A DNA stretch of 64,000 bases from positions 79,419,892 through 79,483,891 of the forward strand of contig JAVMKO010000001.1 of assembly GCA_032164245.1 (NCBI GenBank). The letters are read 5' to 3'. A program made the position numbers and the translations under genes. Source of the stretch: Sternotherus odoratus (taxonomy: Eukaryota; Chordata; Testudines; Kinosternidae). Positions 37,001 to 48,329 of this stretch are shown one piece after another (position 1 is the stretch's first letter; every line of letters begins with the position of its first letter). The notes below the pieces were generated by a model that saw only the letters and a program-made list of their open reading frames with translations, ran no database searches and was not told the origin of the DNA.

Positions 37001-37341
37001 AGTGACCGCCACAGAGTGCTGGAGGTTCACTTTCCACCCCTTTCCATGCCTCTCTCCTTCCTTGATGTACACCCATGCATGCACATACGGCCATGTGCAA
37101 GGAGTGACATGTACAGGCAAGACACCCTCAGATATACACACGGACACCAACAACCCCTCCAACTCCAGCTGGAGCCATGTACAAAGTCAACACTGATGCA
37201 CACTGAGGTCCATGCCAAGCCATACATCCTGATCCACACACCCATCAGTGTGCAAACACATGGGCAGAGAGACCCTGCTGATAAACAAGCATGCTCATTC
37301 ACACACAGGCTCGATCTATACTGTCTACGATCTAGGCCCTA
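34071..37341. other. No gene; microsatellites
   Basis: (AC)n at 34,498-34,521, (GA)n at 35,469-35,497, a G-tract at 36,038-36,060 and (AC)n at 36,177-36,192. The segment 36,783-36,905 holds two spaced ATTAAT(T/G)CGC boxes and little repeat character. No exon recognised. Confidence 0.45.
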
Positions 37342-37590
37342 GGGTGTGTCTGCAGCTGGGGAAGACATACCAGAGCTAGCATTCATCTAGCTAGCTTGGG
37401 TACTGATGCCAGGTAGCCACTTCACTAGCTCTGCGAATAATTACCCAGGGCTCTGCGGAGACTTGTATAGCCCAGGCCGAAACGTACACTGCTGCGGCTT
37501 CACTGCTCTGGTATACCAGCAAGCTAGATTACAGCTAACTAGCTCGGGTATGTCTACTCTAGCTGGGGCTGTGGTATAGACCTTGCCATA
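37342..37590. mobile_element. Partial miniature element with GGGTGTGTCTGCAGCTGGG end
   Basis: The left end and internal text (AGCTAGC boxes, CTCGGGTATGTCTACTCTAGCTGGGG) match a turtle family with ends GGGTGTGTCTACACTGCAGCTGGG; the outer element at 30,417-31,607 appears related. The right terminus is missing or decayed. Confidence 0.45.
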
Positions 37591-40500
37591 CTGGAGCTTG
37601 CTTGAGCTCTTATGTGGGTGTAAATCAGGACAAAGGTGACCGAGATGAATGGAGTTTCACTTAGTGAGATAAGGACCAGGCTCACGATCCGTGGCTGGGT
37701 TGGTGGTTTTGTGAACGTCTCTCTCTCCTTCCTTTGTTCCTGGCTTCTAAGGGAACAAACCAGCAAGGGAATCACATTACCCCCCATGTGACCACTTTCA
37801 TTCTCCAGCTCTCCTGTCAGAACAGCATATTGCTGATTCACAGCTTCTTGGTCATCCTAGTCCCACCCCTACAAGCGTGGCCAACAGGCTCTTGGAACTG
37901 GAGATTCCTCTGAGGAGGGGAAAGTGGCCATGGGGTCCATCTCCAATCCGGGGCAGAGGGAGACAAACAGGGGAGGTGTGGAGACAGGGAACTCAAGGAT
38001 AGAACAAGAGGCATCCCGGTCAGAGAGGGAAAGGGCAGAGACAGCATCTCCCCTCTCCTACTTCCCTTGTGCAGAACCTATCCATCTTTCTTTCATGCAG
38101 GAAGAAAGAAGGTCAGAGTGTGCCACAGGGCAGTAACACACAGCTAAGGATGGAGGAAGGGAATAAAGGTACAGAGGGAAAGCGAGTCAAGGCTGGCCTT
38201 AGGATCGGTGACGATTCGAGCTGCTGGAAGGGTAGAACAAGTGATTAATTTTCTCCCTCTCCAGTTCAGATAACAGAGGGGAAAGGTCAGGTCTGTGAAC
38301 TGAATAAAGGCTAGATCCCAGCTCCCTCCCTTCCCTTCAAAGAAAGCATGAGACTCCAAGCAGGTTGTGCTGAAGGCCGACCCCAGTGGAAGGAGCAAGA
38401 GGCAGAGAGATGACAGATCAGGAGAGAGGGAATCAGAAAAGGAAAACAAGGGGCAGGGGGATGTAGAGAGATGGACAGAGAGAGGGGATGAAGAACACAG
38501 AGGATGAAAAAGACAAAGGGGAGGAAAAGGAACGGCAAAAACAGACAGGCAGGGAGATTACATGCTGTGCTTGGGAAGTGAGACATACAGATGTGGGGTA
38601 CGCCACGTATCCGCACTGGCTTCTGCCCCTCGTGGCAGGCAGCCCTTTGTCTGTTTGCGTGTCCTCCCTTGTGTGCAGGACGGACTCTAAATAGGTGTTT
38701 GGGTCCGCGTGCTTCATCTCACTAGTCACACTGTTGGTTTGGTAATAGAGACAGAGCACAGTGCTTACGACTTGGCTCCACTTCCAGCCAATGATTTCAG
38801 CAATGCAGCGGGACAGGAGGGTAGTAGGCACAGAGCAGGACTGACCCTGCCAAACACAGACACGTCGCTCATCCCACAGCTCTTCTGCCCCCATCCCAGC
38901 ACTCTGCCCTGGAAGTCTCACAGAGCCCGGACGAGCGGGGCAACGCACTGTGGCCTTCTGCAACAGGTGTAGCATGCTGCATGCGTGTGTGGGAGGGGCG
39001 ATCCGTGTGAGTCCACCGGACAGAGGTGGGAGCAGTATCTAGGGACTCCAGGCAAGACCTGGTATGGAATGGACACTGTTGAGAGGAAGCTGGTGCTGCC
39101 GGGTGCTGGCTGGTTCAGGACCCCACTGGCTATCGGACAAGATCCTGGGGCGTTTACAAAAGACAGGATCTGGTCACGGGAACCCGCAGGCAGCCAGGAT
39201 CACACCCCTCCCTCCGTACGATGCCTCATTGACGACATACGCTACACTGAGGTGGAAGGAGCCAAACCCAGAAGAGGCCAAGCCTGCTCCCGCCCTCCAT
39301 CCTCAGTAAGCCCCTGGCTTGAGGTGGGCCCTTCGCTTTAACAGCAGCAGCCCGGCTCACCTGGAAATCCTGCCTCACAGCGACATCTAGTGGCGAAGGG
39401 GCAGCAGCTCCACGCACAAGTCCAGCTCAAAAGTTTCCAACTTGGGGTTTTTCTCCATCATTTCTTCCTTGACCTTAGAGAAAATGGGAGGGGGGGGGAG
39501 CGGAGGGAGTTACAGCTTCACGCTGTCCCGAGCGAGGAGAATAAGGCGGCAGGGGGGCATTATGGGGAGGAATTAGCTCAAATCTCCAGCATCCGAACCC
39601 TTGTCCAGAACAACGCTCCCCATGGGGCCGGTTTGGGGCTCCCCCCGTGGGCAGGGTGCTCACATTCAGATGGAACTGAGGTGACTTAAATTGGGACCTT
39701 AACTGCCAGGGGCTGACAAACGATGCCCCCTTGTGACACCCCTTGGGCAAGCCTGGACAGAGACCTGTCCGCGAGCCATAGTAGATGTCACCCCTAAGCC
39801 CACTGCCCTGCCTCCCCCTTCGACCCAGAGAGCCTCCCCCAGGGCTACTGACTGTTGCCTTCATAGCAGGGGGGTAGCTGGCCTGCTCCCCTGCTCTCCC
39901 ACAGGGCTTAAAGTGTAGGGGGAGGAGGCTGCAAGGGGCCCACACCTGGCAATAATCGGGTGGGTCCAGGGGCGCTGGAACAATTTGTAGAGTTTGGGAT
40001 GGCTGCTGAGGGGTGCACTTTGAAGCCCTGTCTTAGCAAAACTGCTGATCCCAGGCTATGCTAAACCCCCACGTCTTTCACACCACTGTAAGCTCTGCCG
40101 GGCCCCCTGCAGTGCCTGTCCCCACCCTGCAGCTACCTCAGGGTCCAGACTCCCCTCCCGCCTCCAAATGATTCTCTCCAGGTCCCTCTCCCAAGCCTGG
40201 AAGGGGGAGATATGACCCACCTTCAGTCACTGCAGCAGGATCAGGATCAGCAGCACTAGCTGCACCCTGCTCTGACCTGAAACTGCTGGGACCTCAGGGA
40301 GGAGAAGTGCCTGGGGCAGCCAGAGCTGGGAGCAATGGCTGCACCCTCACTCCCTGCTCTGCACAGTGGCCCCTAGTGGTAGGAGAGCAGCATTGGCACT
40401 ACAGCCACTTCAGGACTGCAAACCCCTGGGACTTGTTTGCAAAAGCTAGTGCAGGCCCAGGCCTATGGGTCATCCAAATGGGCACAGGGGTTAGAAACTA

Positions 40501-41509
40501 GCTACAGAGCATGTCACTGGTGTGAAAATGTCCCTGTTCAACAATAACTGACCTCACACCATTTCATAAAAGTATGTGCAGAGGATATTACTCAGCTCTA
40601 CCATCAAAGCTCTCTCCATAGGAAAGTAAGGATCGTTATCTCCATTTAAGAGAAAGCCAACCCTGAGTTAACCGGACTCTGGCTCTATTATCAGAAGCCA
40701 AGTAATCCCAAAGCTAAGTGCCAGGACAGGCTTTCAGCAAACCTCTCTTGCAAAAGACTCTACCATTAAATGCAGTCAGCCCCTGCTTTCACTGGCACTC
40801 ATTAGCATGTTTCCAGCCCTGGAACATTTTCAGAGGTGAGTCTGTCTCAGACTGTGACCGCATGGTCCAGGGACCTGAACAACAGACTCTGAAAAGCCAG
40901 GGAAATAAAGTCAAACAAAATAAAGAAGGAAAGAAGGAGAAGGTTAAGTGAAAAGTCACAGATGAGTGGAAGGAAAAGGGCCAAAGCCAAAGCCAAAGCC
41001 AAAGAGACTAGTGAAAAGGGAAAGGGCAAGCCTAAAACCAAAGGGAAGAAAAGGAGAAAGGACAGTCTGAAATCCAGAGAGAAAAAAAAGGTCAAGGCCT
41101 AGAAGTCATAGGGTAAAATCCTAATCCCACTGAAATAAATGGCTAAACTCCTGTGGACTTCAATGGGGTCAGAATTTCACCCAAAGAAAAGAAGTTCAGG
41201 GAGTTAACAGAGATCCAGATGACTAGGAGGCAGAATAACCACCGCAGCAAGGTTCAAGCAGTCTGACCTGTTACCCATTAAAGTGAAAAAAGGTAGGCCT
41301 CCTTGAACTTTTCAATATTGAGAAGTGTTTCTGAAGTTCAGAGTTGAGATGCTCTGGAAGGCACTTTCGGAGTGAAGTCTAGAGGTTCAATTACAGTTGG
41401 AAGTAGTGCTGACTCAGTATCACTTCTGGGTTATTACTGACACAGCACTTAGCTCTGGTGTAACTATGCAGGGCCTTGTCTGTGCTCCCAATTTCTACCG
41501 ACACCGCAG
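37591..41509. other. No supported gene
   Basis: A purine-rich stretch at 37,960-38,560, a G9 run near 39,488-39,497, a hexamer repeat (AAAGCC)4 at about 40,981-41,005, and a left hAT-like end CAGGGGCGCTGGAACAATTT at 39,967. A CTCF-like 15-mer AGCGACATCTAGTGG is at 39,379-39,393. A short possible - strand exon at 39,387-39,473 is described under findings. Confidence 0.4.
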
Positions 41510-41712
41510 CACTTAGAGAGGATGATCGTGTGGTTTATGACACTGACCTTGAACTCAGGAGCACTGGATTCTGTTCCGAACTCTGTCACAAACACCCTGC
41601 ATGAGTTGCTTAATCTCTGTGCCTCCTCAAATGGGGATAAAAATACTTCCTTACTCCTACCCTTGCTCTTCAGGGCAGGGACTGTCTCTTATTACATGTA
41701 TGTACAGCACCC
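41510..41712 (+). repeat. MIR/CORE-SINE, sense
   Basis: In order: GACCTTGAACTCAGGAGCACTGGATTC, AACTCTGTCAC, TTGCTTAATCTCTGTGCC and AATGGGGATAAAAATACTTCC. This is the forward MIR layout from head to core and beyond, ending with CAGCACCCGGCACAAT. Confidence 0.75.
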
Positions 41713-42339
41713 GGCACAATAGGAGATTGATTTAATCTTAACCTGAGCCATAGAGATTTGTAGAAGCAAAGACATTAGTGACATGCAGACTCAGTGGCTT
41801 GATGCAGAATGGGTAGCGTGTAGTGCAGATGGTATGATTTTGAAAATAGAATGAAGTAAAACAAAATAAGCCAAACCAGAATAAAAGGTTTTCTGACCAG
41901 CAGAACAACCTCTGCACTAGACGTGTTCCCGAAGACAAATCAAAGAATTGGTTGGCATTTGTTCATATTCAGTGAGAGTAAAGCTCATTTTTCAAAGACA
42001 TGTCACACAGTTAAAAGGCCAGCATGCCTATATGCTTGGAGAAAAGCAACGCAGAGACCCATAGCCCTTTGGAGGCAGAGTGACTTCAGCAGAAACTGCT
42101 TCAGGTTGGCAAATACCCCTAAATATTAATAAGGGCAGAGTTGGCTGTAGGCTCAATAAGCAGTGTTATTCCAATGAAATACCATAATATTGTAGTTAAT
42201 GAAATGGTGCTGCTATTTAAAGCAAAGCATATTTCATATTCTACACATAATGTACCAGTGGAAGGGTAAGTAACTATTACATATTGATTTAAACACCCAT
42301 CTCTCTCACTTTCCAAAGAACAAATGTAGATATACCCAC

Positions 42340-42645
42340 CAGTACTGTCAACCCCAAGTATTCAAAATTCATGAGTCGGGCCTTCAAAACATCATAAGAT
42401 TGGCTTTAAACAATTAATTTTTAAAAAATAATACATTTCAGGGTCTTTTTAATTGCCTTTGTTTTTTTAGTTCGGCCACATCTGCTTTTCTCCATAACCA
42501 TGAGAGCTAGAAACTGACTTTTTTTTTAAAAAAAAAAATTAAGCTGAGATTCTCATGTAATCACATGACTCCAGGGGCTGGGGCTTTAAGAAAAACATCA
42601 TGAGGCCTGTTATAAAATTATGAGAGTTAGAAACACCAACACCCT
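42340..42645. mobile_element. Interspersed repeat with TCATGAGTC / ATGAGAGTTAG ends
   Basis: Contains TCATGAGTCGGGCC, ATAAGATTGGCTTTAAA, CACATGACTCCAGGGGCTGGGGC and ends TTATGAGAGTTAGAAACACC. I remember this order from a common turtle repeat that begins TGTTGGCAACTCTCA in reverse. Family not named. Confidence 0.5.
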
Positions 42646-42671
42646 GCTATAAAATGAAAAACGTGTGTAGG

Positions 42672-42854
42672 GTGTGTGGCAGGGTGGGCTTGACCCAGCC
42701 TGCCGCCCCTTTAAGAGGGAGAAAAACCCTCTGCAAAGCTCCCTTGCAGGAAGCCTAATCAGCCACCTGGGCTCGGGCTTGATGAGTGACACCTGGCAGC
42801 CTCCTCAGAGGGATAAAAGGCCTGCCAGGAAGCAAGCCCAGTGTGGTGGGGATG
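42672..42854. repeat. Partial promoter-like repeat (possible LTR piece)
   Basis: GGCAGGGTGGGCTTGACCC ... CCCCTTTAAGAGGGAGAAAAACCC ... GAGGGATAAAAGGCCTGCC resembles a repeated unit with TATA-like ATAAAAGG. The hAT insertion at 42,863 cuts it, and its continuation past 47,263 is not clear. Confidence 0.35.
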
Positions 42855-42862
42855 GTATAGAG

Positions 42863-44050
42863 CAGGGGTCTCCAAACTTTTCAGCCCGAGGGCCGCATTA
42901 ACTATCAAATAGCAGTTCGGGGGCCGACAACACACTCGAGGTCCAAATAAAAAAGAATCAAAACATGGATGTTGTTTTTAATTATTTATTTAATATTATT
43001 TTATTCAGTTATTATTTAATAACACATTGATACACTACACATGAACACCTGTTCACTACACATAAACACTACACATGAACACCTGAACACTACACCTGAA
43101 CACTACACCTGAACACTACACATGAACACCTGTTCACTACACATGAACACTACACATGAACACTACACATGAACACCTGTTCACTACACATGAACACTAC
43201 ACATCAACCCCCCAACTGACCCACCCAGCCAGGTCTCTCCCCCCCAAACCTCCTTTCCTCCAACCCCGCCCCCCCAACTGACCCACCCAGCCAGGTCTCT
43301 CCCCCCAAAACCTCCTTTCCTCCAACCCCCCCCCCCAACTGACCCACCCAGCCAGGTCTCTCCCCCCAAAACCTCCTTTCCTCCAACCCCCAACTGACCC
43401 ACCCAGCCAGGTCTCTCCCCCCAAAACCTCCTTTCCTCCAACCCCCCCCCCCCCCCCAACTGACCTACCCAGCCAGGTCTCTCCCCCCAAAACCTCCTTT
43501 CCTCCAACCCCCAACTGACCCACCCAGCCAGGTCTCTCCCCCCAAAACCTCCTTTCCTCCAACCCCCAACTGACCCACCCAGCCAGGTCTCTCCCCCCAA
43601 AACCTCCTTTCCTCCAACCCCCCCCCCCAACTGACCTGCTCAACCCGGTCTCTCCCCCCCCCCCAACTGACCCGCTCAACCCGGTCTCTCCCCCCCCCCC
43701 AACTGACCCGCTCAACCCGGTCTCTTCCCCCCCCCCCCCCACTGACCCGCTCAACCCGGTCTCTTCCCCCCCCCCCCCCCCCAACTGACCCGCTCAACCC
43801 GGTCTCTCCCCACAGACCGTTTCGCCGTCTGGCAATGGGTGGCTCCTTGTTTCGCCGCCTGTAACTGGGTGGCAGTGCGGCGCGTCCCGGCCCCAGCTCT
43901 GAGCCGTCCCTGGCCGGCGGCGGCAGCGGAGCATGCGGCGCGTCCCGGCCCGTGGCTGGTTCCCGACCCCTGCCGAAAGATCTCCACGGGCCGGATGAGA
44001 GGGCCTCGCGGGCCGCATCCGGCCCGCGGGCCGTAGTTTGGAGACCCCTG
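42863..44050 (-). mobile_element. Non-autonomous hAT carrying minisatellites, copy 1
   Basis: Ends CAGGGGTCTCCAAACT and AGTTTGGAGACCCCTG are perfect 16-bp inverted repeats, and the element is flanked by an exact 8-bp duplication GTATAGAG (42,855-42,862 and 44,051-44,058). It has no transposase. From its right end inward it holds about 185 bp of AT-rich sequence, short ACTACACATGAACACC repeats (43,060-43,205), a C-rich minisatellite (43,206-43,810) and a GC-rich left end with CGGCCCGCGGGCC boxes. Its outer ends resemble those of the autonomous hAT next to it, whose transposase is the obvious candidate to move it (inference). The second copy is at 50,278-52,045. Confidence 0.93.
43206..43810 (-). 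repeat. Two-part minisatellite inside hAT copy 1
   Basis: Seven units of about 52-60 bp built on CTGACCCACCCAGCCAGGTCTC plus AAACCTCCTTTCCTCCAACC, then five units of about 37 bp built on CTGACCCGCTCAACCCGGTCTC. Units are separated by C-runs of variable length. Open frames of 110-195 codons on the - strand are translations of this array, not genes. Confidence 0.95.
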
Positions 44051-44549
44051 GTATAGAGCAGGGGTCCTCAAACTACGGCCCGCGGGCCACATGCGGCCCG
44101 CGGAGCGCATTTACCCGGCCCGCCGGGTGTTTTTGCCTCAGGACATCCATGTGTTCCGAAAGATGCTTTCGGAACACAAGGATGCCTCTGTGAAGTCCCT
44201 GCGGCCTGCGTTTACTTTAAAAACGCGGGGACCGCCGGGAGCAGGCGCACGCAGCGACGTGCACCCATGGCAACCGAGTGCGGAGGAGCGCGGAGGAGCA
44301 CGCGGGGCCGGGCTGGGGTGAGCAGCCCCGCAAAACAACCCTCCTGTCACCGGAAGCGGACGGGGTGGGTGCCCGGGAGCGCCGGGCGGGCGGGCGGCGG
44401 GGGAAGTGAGACCCGCTGCCGCGCCCTGCTCGCCGCGGGACCCCAGGCACGAGAGCGAACCGGGAGAGGGGGGTTGTAGAAGCCGTGGCGGGCCAGCAAG
44501 GGAGACCAGCCCAGAAACTTGTCAGCCCGAATTGACTTCTAGTGGCCCG

Positions 44550-44985
44550 CTGGAGGTAGGAGACCGGCGGGGGGGGCCGCGGGAGACCGGCCGGGGGGGG
44601 CCCGCGGAGGCAGGAGATCGGCGGGGGGGGAGGCAGGAGACCAGCGGGGGGGGCGGGGGAGGTAGGAGACCGGCCGGGGGGGGGGCACTGGAGATCGGTC
44701 GGGGGGGGGCCGCGGGAGGCAGGAGACCGGCGGGGGGGGGGGAGACAGGAGACCGGCCGGGGGGGGCCGCGGGAAGTAGGAGATCGGCCGGGGGGGGCCC
44801 CTCGGGTGGCGGGAGATCGGCCGGGGGGGGGCCGCGGGAGGCAGGAGACCGGCCCGGGGGGGGCCGCGGGAGATCGGCCGGGGGGGGGCGCGGGAGGTAG
44901 GAGACTGGTGGGGGGGGGCCCCACGGGCGGCGGGAGACTGGCGGGGGGGGCCCGCGGGCGGCGGGAGACCGGGGGGGCCGTACGG
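44550..44985. repeat. G-rich minisatellite in the hAT 5' region
   Basis: About a dozen imperfect units of roughly 30-40 bp built on GGAGACCGGCCGGGGGGGCCGCGGGAGGCA. At its right side ATTCCTGTCGCCGGCCCTG (45,005-45,023) looks like the end of another hAT family, so the block may derive from a nested insertion whose left end I cannot place. Confidence 0.85.
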
Positions 44986-45027
44986 TCTGCCGTATGGGGC
45001 CCCAAAATTCCTGTCGCCGGCCCTGCC

Positions 45028-45190
45028 TGTGGGGGAACATACTGCCAGCCTAATGTGGGGGGAACTATACTGCCAGCCTAATGTGGGGGACTATATTGCA
45101 CCTAATGTGGGGGAACATACTGCCAGCCTAATGTGGGGGACTATATTGCTCCTAATGTGGGGGAACATACTGCCAGCCTAATGTGTTTTT
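45028..45190 (+). repeat. Tandem repeat upstream of the hAT transposase
   Basis: Units of about 29 bp alternate GGGGGAACATACTGCCAGCC/TAATGT and GGGGGACTATATTGC(A/T)CC/TAATGT, about six in all. It lies 60 bp before the transposase start. Confidence 0.85.
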
Positions 45191-45253
45191 GTAGTGCTGT
45201 ATATATTTATTGGTATTTTACTAATAGCAATTTGGAATCCCTAGGAAACAATT

Positions 45254-47056
45254 ATGTCAAGAAAGAGAAAAATTGACTCGGAGTGTAGGATATTCAAAGA
45301 ACAGTGGACTTATGATTACTTTTTCATACAGTACAAGGAAAGAGCTGTGTGTCTGATATGCCAGAATATAGTGTCTGTGTTCAAAGAATACAATTTGCGT
45401 CGACACTATGAAACTCAACATAAAGATAAATATGATTGTTTGGTCGGAGAAGTGAGAAAAGATAAAATATTAAAACTGAAAAATACATTGACAGCTCAGC
45501 AAAATACTTTTGTGAAGCAGAAGCAGCTAAATATTTCATCACTGAGAGCAAGTTTTCAAGTTGCCAAGCTAATAGCGTGCACTGGCAGACCATTCGTGGA
45601 GGGAGAATTTGTTAAAGAATGCCTTCTTTCTGTTGCCAAAGAGATGTGTCCAGAGAAGGCCGATTTATTTAGTACAGTGAGTCTTTCAGGACCTACAATT
45701 ACACGGAGGATTGAAGAAATGGGAGACAATCTGTATCAGCATTTGCAAAACCTGACAAAAAAACTTTCCTATTTTTCCTTGGCACTTGACGAAAGCAATG
45801 ATGTTCGTGATTCTGCACAACTTTTAATTTTTATTCGTGGGACGAATGACAATTTCGAAGACACAGAAGAGCTTGCTGCACTGCAAAGCATCAAAGGAAC
45901 AACTACAGGAGAGGATATCTATGAAAAGGTTTGCCAAACTGTGAATGGTTTGGAGCTGGACTGGGCTAAACTAGCCAGTGTGACAACTGATGGTGCTCCT
46001 AGCATGGTGGGGTCTAAGAAAGGAGTAATTGCTCGCATTAACCAAGAGATGGACAAACATAATTATTCTCATCCAATAGCCATACACTGCCTCATCCACC
46101 AACAAGCGCTGTGTAGTAAATCACTGAAGTTGGACTCTATTATGACAATTGTGGTATCTTGTGTTAACTTCATTAGAGCTCATGCACTAAACCACAGACA
46201 ATTTCAGGAATTTCTGTCTGAGCTAAATGCTGACTATGGAGATGTTCTGTACCACACACAAGTTCGTTGGCTGAGTCGAGGGAGAGTTTTGAAACGTTTC
46301 TATGACTTACTTCCACAGATTACAGCTTTTCTGCTTTCAAAAAACAAAGAAATACCAGAGCTCAATGATGCAGAATGGAAATGGCACCTTGCCTTTCTAA
46401 CAGATGTAACAGAGCTACTCAACAGTTTCAATGTGCAACTTCAAGGAAAAGGGAAGCTCATCTGTGATATGCAATCACATGTCAAAGCATTTGAAGTAAA
46501 ATTAGGCCTCCTCATCAAACAAGTGAAGGAGGAAAACTTCTGCCATCTACCCACAACTCAAAATCTGTTAGCGGAAAAACCATTGGTTGCATTCCCAAAC
46601 AAAACATGTGTGGATTCACTGGAAAAATTGCAAAAGGAGTTCCAATGTAGATTTAAAGAGCTTCATCTCCATGAACAGGACATACAGCTTTTCCGTAACC
46701 CATTTTCTATTGACATTGAAAATGTGGATACAATTTACCAAATGGAACTGGCTGAACTGCAGAATTGTGACTCTCTGAAAGACGCATTCAAGTCAAGCAG
46801 CCTTCATAGTTTCTATGCATCTCTCCCCTCTGAGACATATCCTCATCTCAGGAACCATGCACTCAAAATGGCAACCATCTTTGGCAGCACTTATGTCTGT
46901 GAACAGACTTTTTCCAGAATGAAACATGTGAAATCTCCAACCAGATCTAGACTAACGGATGAACACTTGCATCACTTGTTACGACTAGCAGTGACAAATA
47001 TGGAACCGGACATTGACCATCTCATTAGCCAAAAGCAGGCCCATAGTTCCTATTGA
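45254..47056 (+). CDS. hAT transposase, apparently intact
   Basis: A 600-residue frame encoding a DNA-cutting transposase of the hAT superfamily, related to the transposase-derived parts of GTF2IRD2, ZBED5 and FAM200-type proteins. Residues 25-60 form a BED-like zinc finger (C33-x2-C36-x14-H51-x4-H56) for binding the element ends. The RNase H-like core has the expected acidic residues: D179 (LALDESND), D246 (TTDGAPSMVG) and E550 (VCEQTFSRMK). C279-L-I-H282 and W339 (QVRWLSRGRVL) lie in the inserted helical region as in active hAT enzymes. The C-terminal dimerisation part (GSTYVCEQTFSRMK to HLLRLAV) is complete. Length fits the family. The start codon was chosen because the BED finger begins just after it. 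There are no stops or frameshifts; base composition is AT-rich compared with the GC-rich 5' region. Position between intact inverted repeats argues for a transposon rather than a domesticated gene. Confidence 0.93.
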   Translation: MSRKRKIDSECRIFKEQWTYDYFFIQYKERAVCLICQNIVSVFKEYNLRRHYETQHKDKYDCLVGEVRKDKILKLKNTLTAQQNTFVKQKQLNISSLRASFQVAKLIACTGRPFVEGEFVKECLLSVAKEMCPEKADLFSTVSLSGPTITRRIEEMGDNLYQHLQNLTKKLSYFSLALDESNDVRDSAQLLIFIRGTNDNFEDTEELAALQSIKGTTTGEDIYEKVCQTVNGLELDWAKLASVTTDGAPSMVGSKKGVIARINQEMDKHNYSHPIAIHCLIHQQALCSKSLKLDSIMTIVVSCVNFIRAHALNHRQFQEFLSELNADYGDVLYHTQVRWLSRGRVLKRFYDLLPQITAFLLSKNKEIPELNDAEWKWHLAFLTDVTELLNSFNVQLQGKGKLICDMQSHVKAFEVKLGLLIKQVKEENFCHLPTTQNLLAEKPLVAFPNKTCVDSLEKLQKEFQCRFKELHLHEQDIQLFRNPFSIDIENVDTIYQMELAELQNCDSLKDAFKSSSLHSFYASLPSETYPHLRNHALKMATIFGSTYVCEQTFSRMKHVKSPTRSRLTDEHLHHLLRLAVTNMEPDIDHLISQKQAHSSY

Positions 47057-47263
47057 AATACTGGTAAGTTTGTTGATTTAACTTTAGTTGTTCTTCATTT
47101 TAAATATTGTATTTATTCCCGTTTTGTTTCTTCACTTCAAAATAAGATATATGCAGTGTGCATAGGTATTTGTTCATAGTTTTTTTTTTAACTATAGTCC
47201 GGCCCTCCAACGGTCTGAGGGACCGTGAACTGGCCCCCTGTTTAAAAAGTTTGAGGACCCCTG

Positions 47264-48329
47264 GTTTAGGTCCTACATAGACAGCTTCTGGTGGACCAGT
47301 AGTTTACTTTTTAAAGTTTGGTGTTAGGGCTCTTTGTCTTGGTATTTGCAAAAATTGCTCAGTATTTAATTATGTTCTTTACATTCCCCAGCTCCTATTA
47401 AAATTTCATCCAGTATAATTCAGCACTTTGTCTACCCTTCAAAAATCTGTGCAGTTGCTCTTTGAAATGCTTCTGGGGTAGAATGAAAACAGAATGGTAC
47501 TTTAAATGTACAGCTTCCAGATAAGTCACTAGCTTATAGCTTGACTCAGCTAACTTTACTGTTAAAAAAATGTGTGTCCTGCATCCCATACTGAAGCTGT
47601 CTTTTCTCCTGAGAGGTTTGCTGGCCAGCCCCAGCTTTCATCAGGTAACGTTCACATTTTATGGCTTGATTTAAATCAATGAACATGCAGACTTTATTTG
47701 GCTTTTTCAATTGCAAGGTTTGAACTGTACTACCTGATAGGTTGATCTAACTTTCCAATAACTCCCAGCTTTTCCATGTTATCATGTTAATTTTCTGCTT
47801 CATTTCTTAGGACAAATGGAAAATTTCCTTCCTGGATAGACAAATCTGAAACTTCAGCAATCTATCTTAATGTGGTACTTTCCATCCAGTTAATCTAGGT
47901 TTTGGGAAGCATTTGAGAATTTTCCTATTATGCTGCCTGTGCCCTCTATAGGATTCTCTTACATTCACAGTAAGCATTTTTTAGTAACTTTCACCTGTGA
48001 CAGACCGCCTTCTCACCCCTCTCAGGAACACAGGCAGGAAACCCTTCTTTGCGTCAAACAGTGCTCTTTAATACACAGTGCAGGACCCCACCACCAATAT
48101 ATACAGCTTTGTACAGTTCTTCAACTTACAGCTCTACAGCTCCCAGCTCTACAGACTCTATATAGTCCAGCTTACAACTCTAAATAGTTCTTAACACACA
48201 GCTCTGAATAGCTCAAACCTGTGCAAAGGCGGCTTAATGGCTGATTCGGATAAAATAAAATAACAGTTCCAATACACATTCCACAGAGCGTGTACATTTT
48301 TGTCAGTGTGGGTGAGTCATCTTCAGAAC
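47264..48329. other. No gene seen
   Basis: AT-rich unique sequence. 48,120-48,200 has a loose repeat of CAGCTCTACAG-type words. No exon or recognised repeat family. Confidence 0.45.

Larger units (their letters stand above)
44059..47263 (+). mobile_element. Full-length autonomous hAT (Charlie/Buster-like) transposon
   Basis: Ends CAGGGGTCCTCAAACT and AGTTTGAGGACCCCTG are perfect inverted repeats around a single intact transposase frame (45,254-47,056). The left flank GTATAGAG (44,051-44,058) and right flank GTTTAGGT (47,264-47,271) match at five of eight positions with a shared central TA, consistent with a decayed 8-bp duplication. The 5' part contains a CpG-rich segment (44,100-44,550), a G-rich minisatellite and a 29-bp tandem repeat before the coding frame. 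The right end GGCCAGTTCACGGTCCCTC / CCGTTGGAGGGCCGGAC resembles known vertebrate Charlie-type termini. Confidence 0.9.

Noticed and set aside
43060..43205. Regularly spaced short repeats resembling an array with spacers
   Set aside because: Not CRISPR: vertebrate context, no unique spacers, located inside a transposon.
43184..43797. Frames of 110-195 codons on the - strand with the same peptide repeat
   Set aside because: Translation of the shorter minisatellite copy inside the non-autonomous hAT.
44217..45040. Proline-rich - strand frames of 172-262 codons
   Set aside because: Reverse reading of the G-rich array in the hAT 5' region; no recognisable domain.
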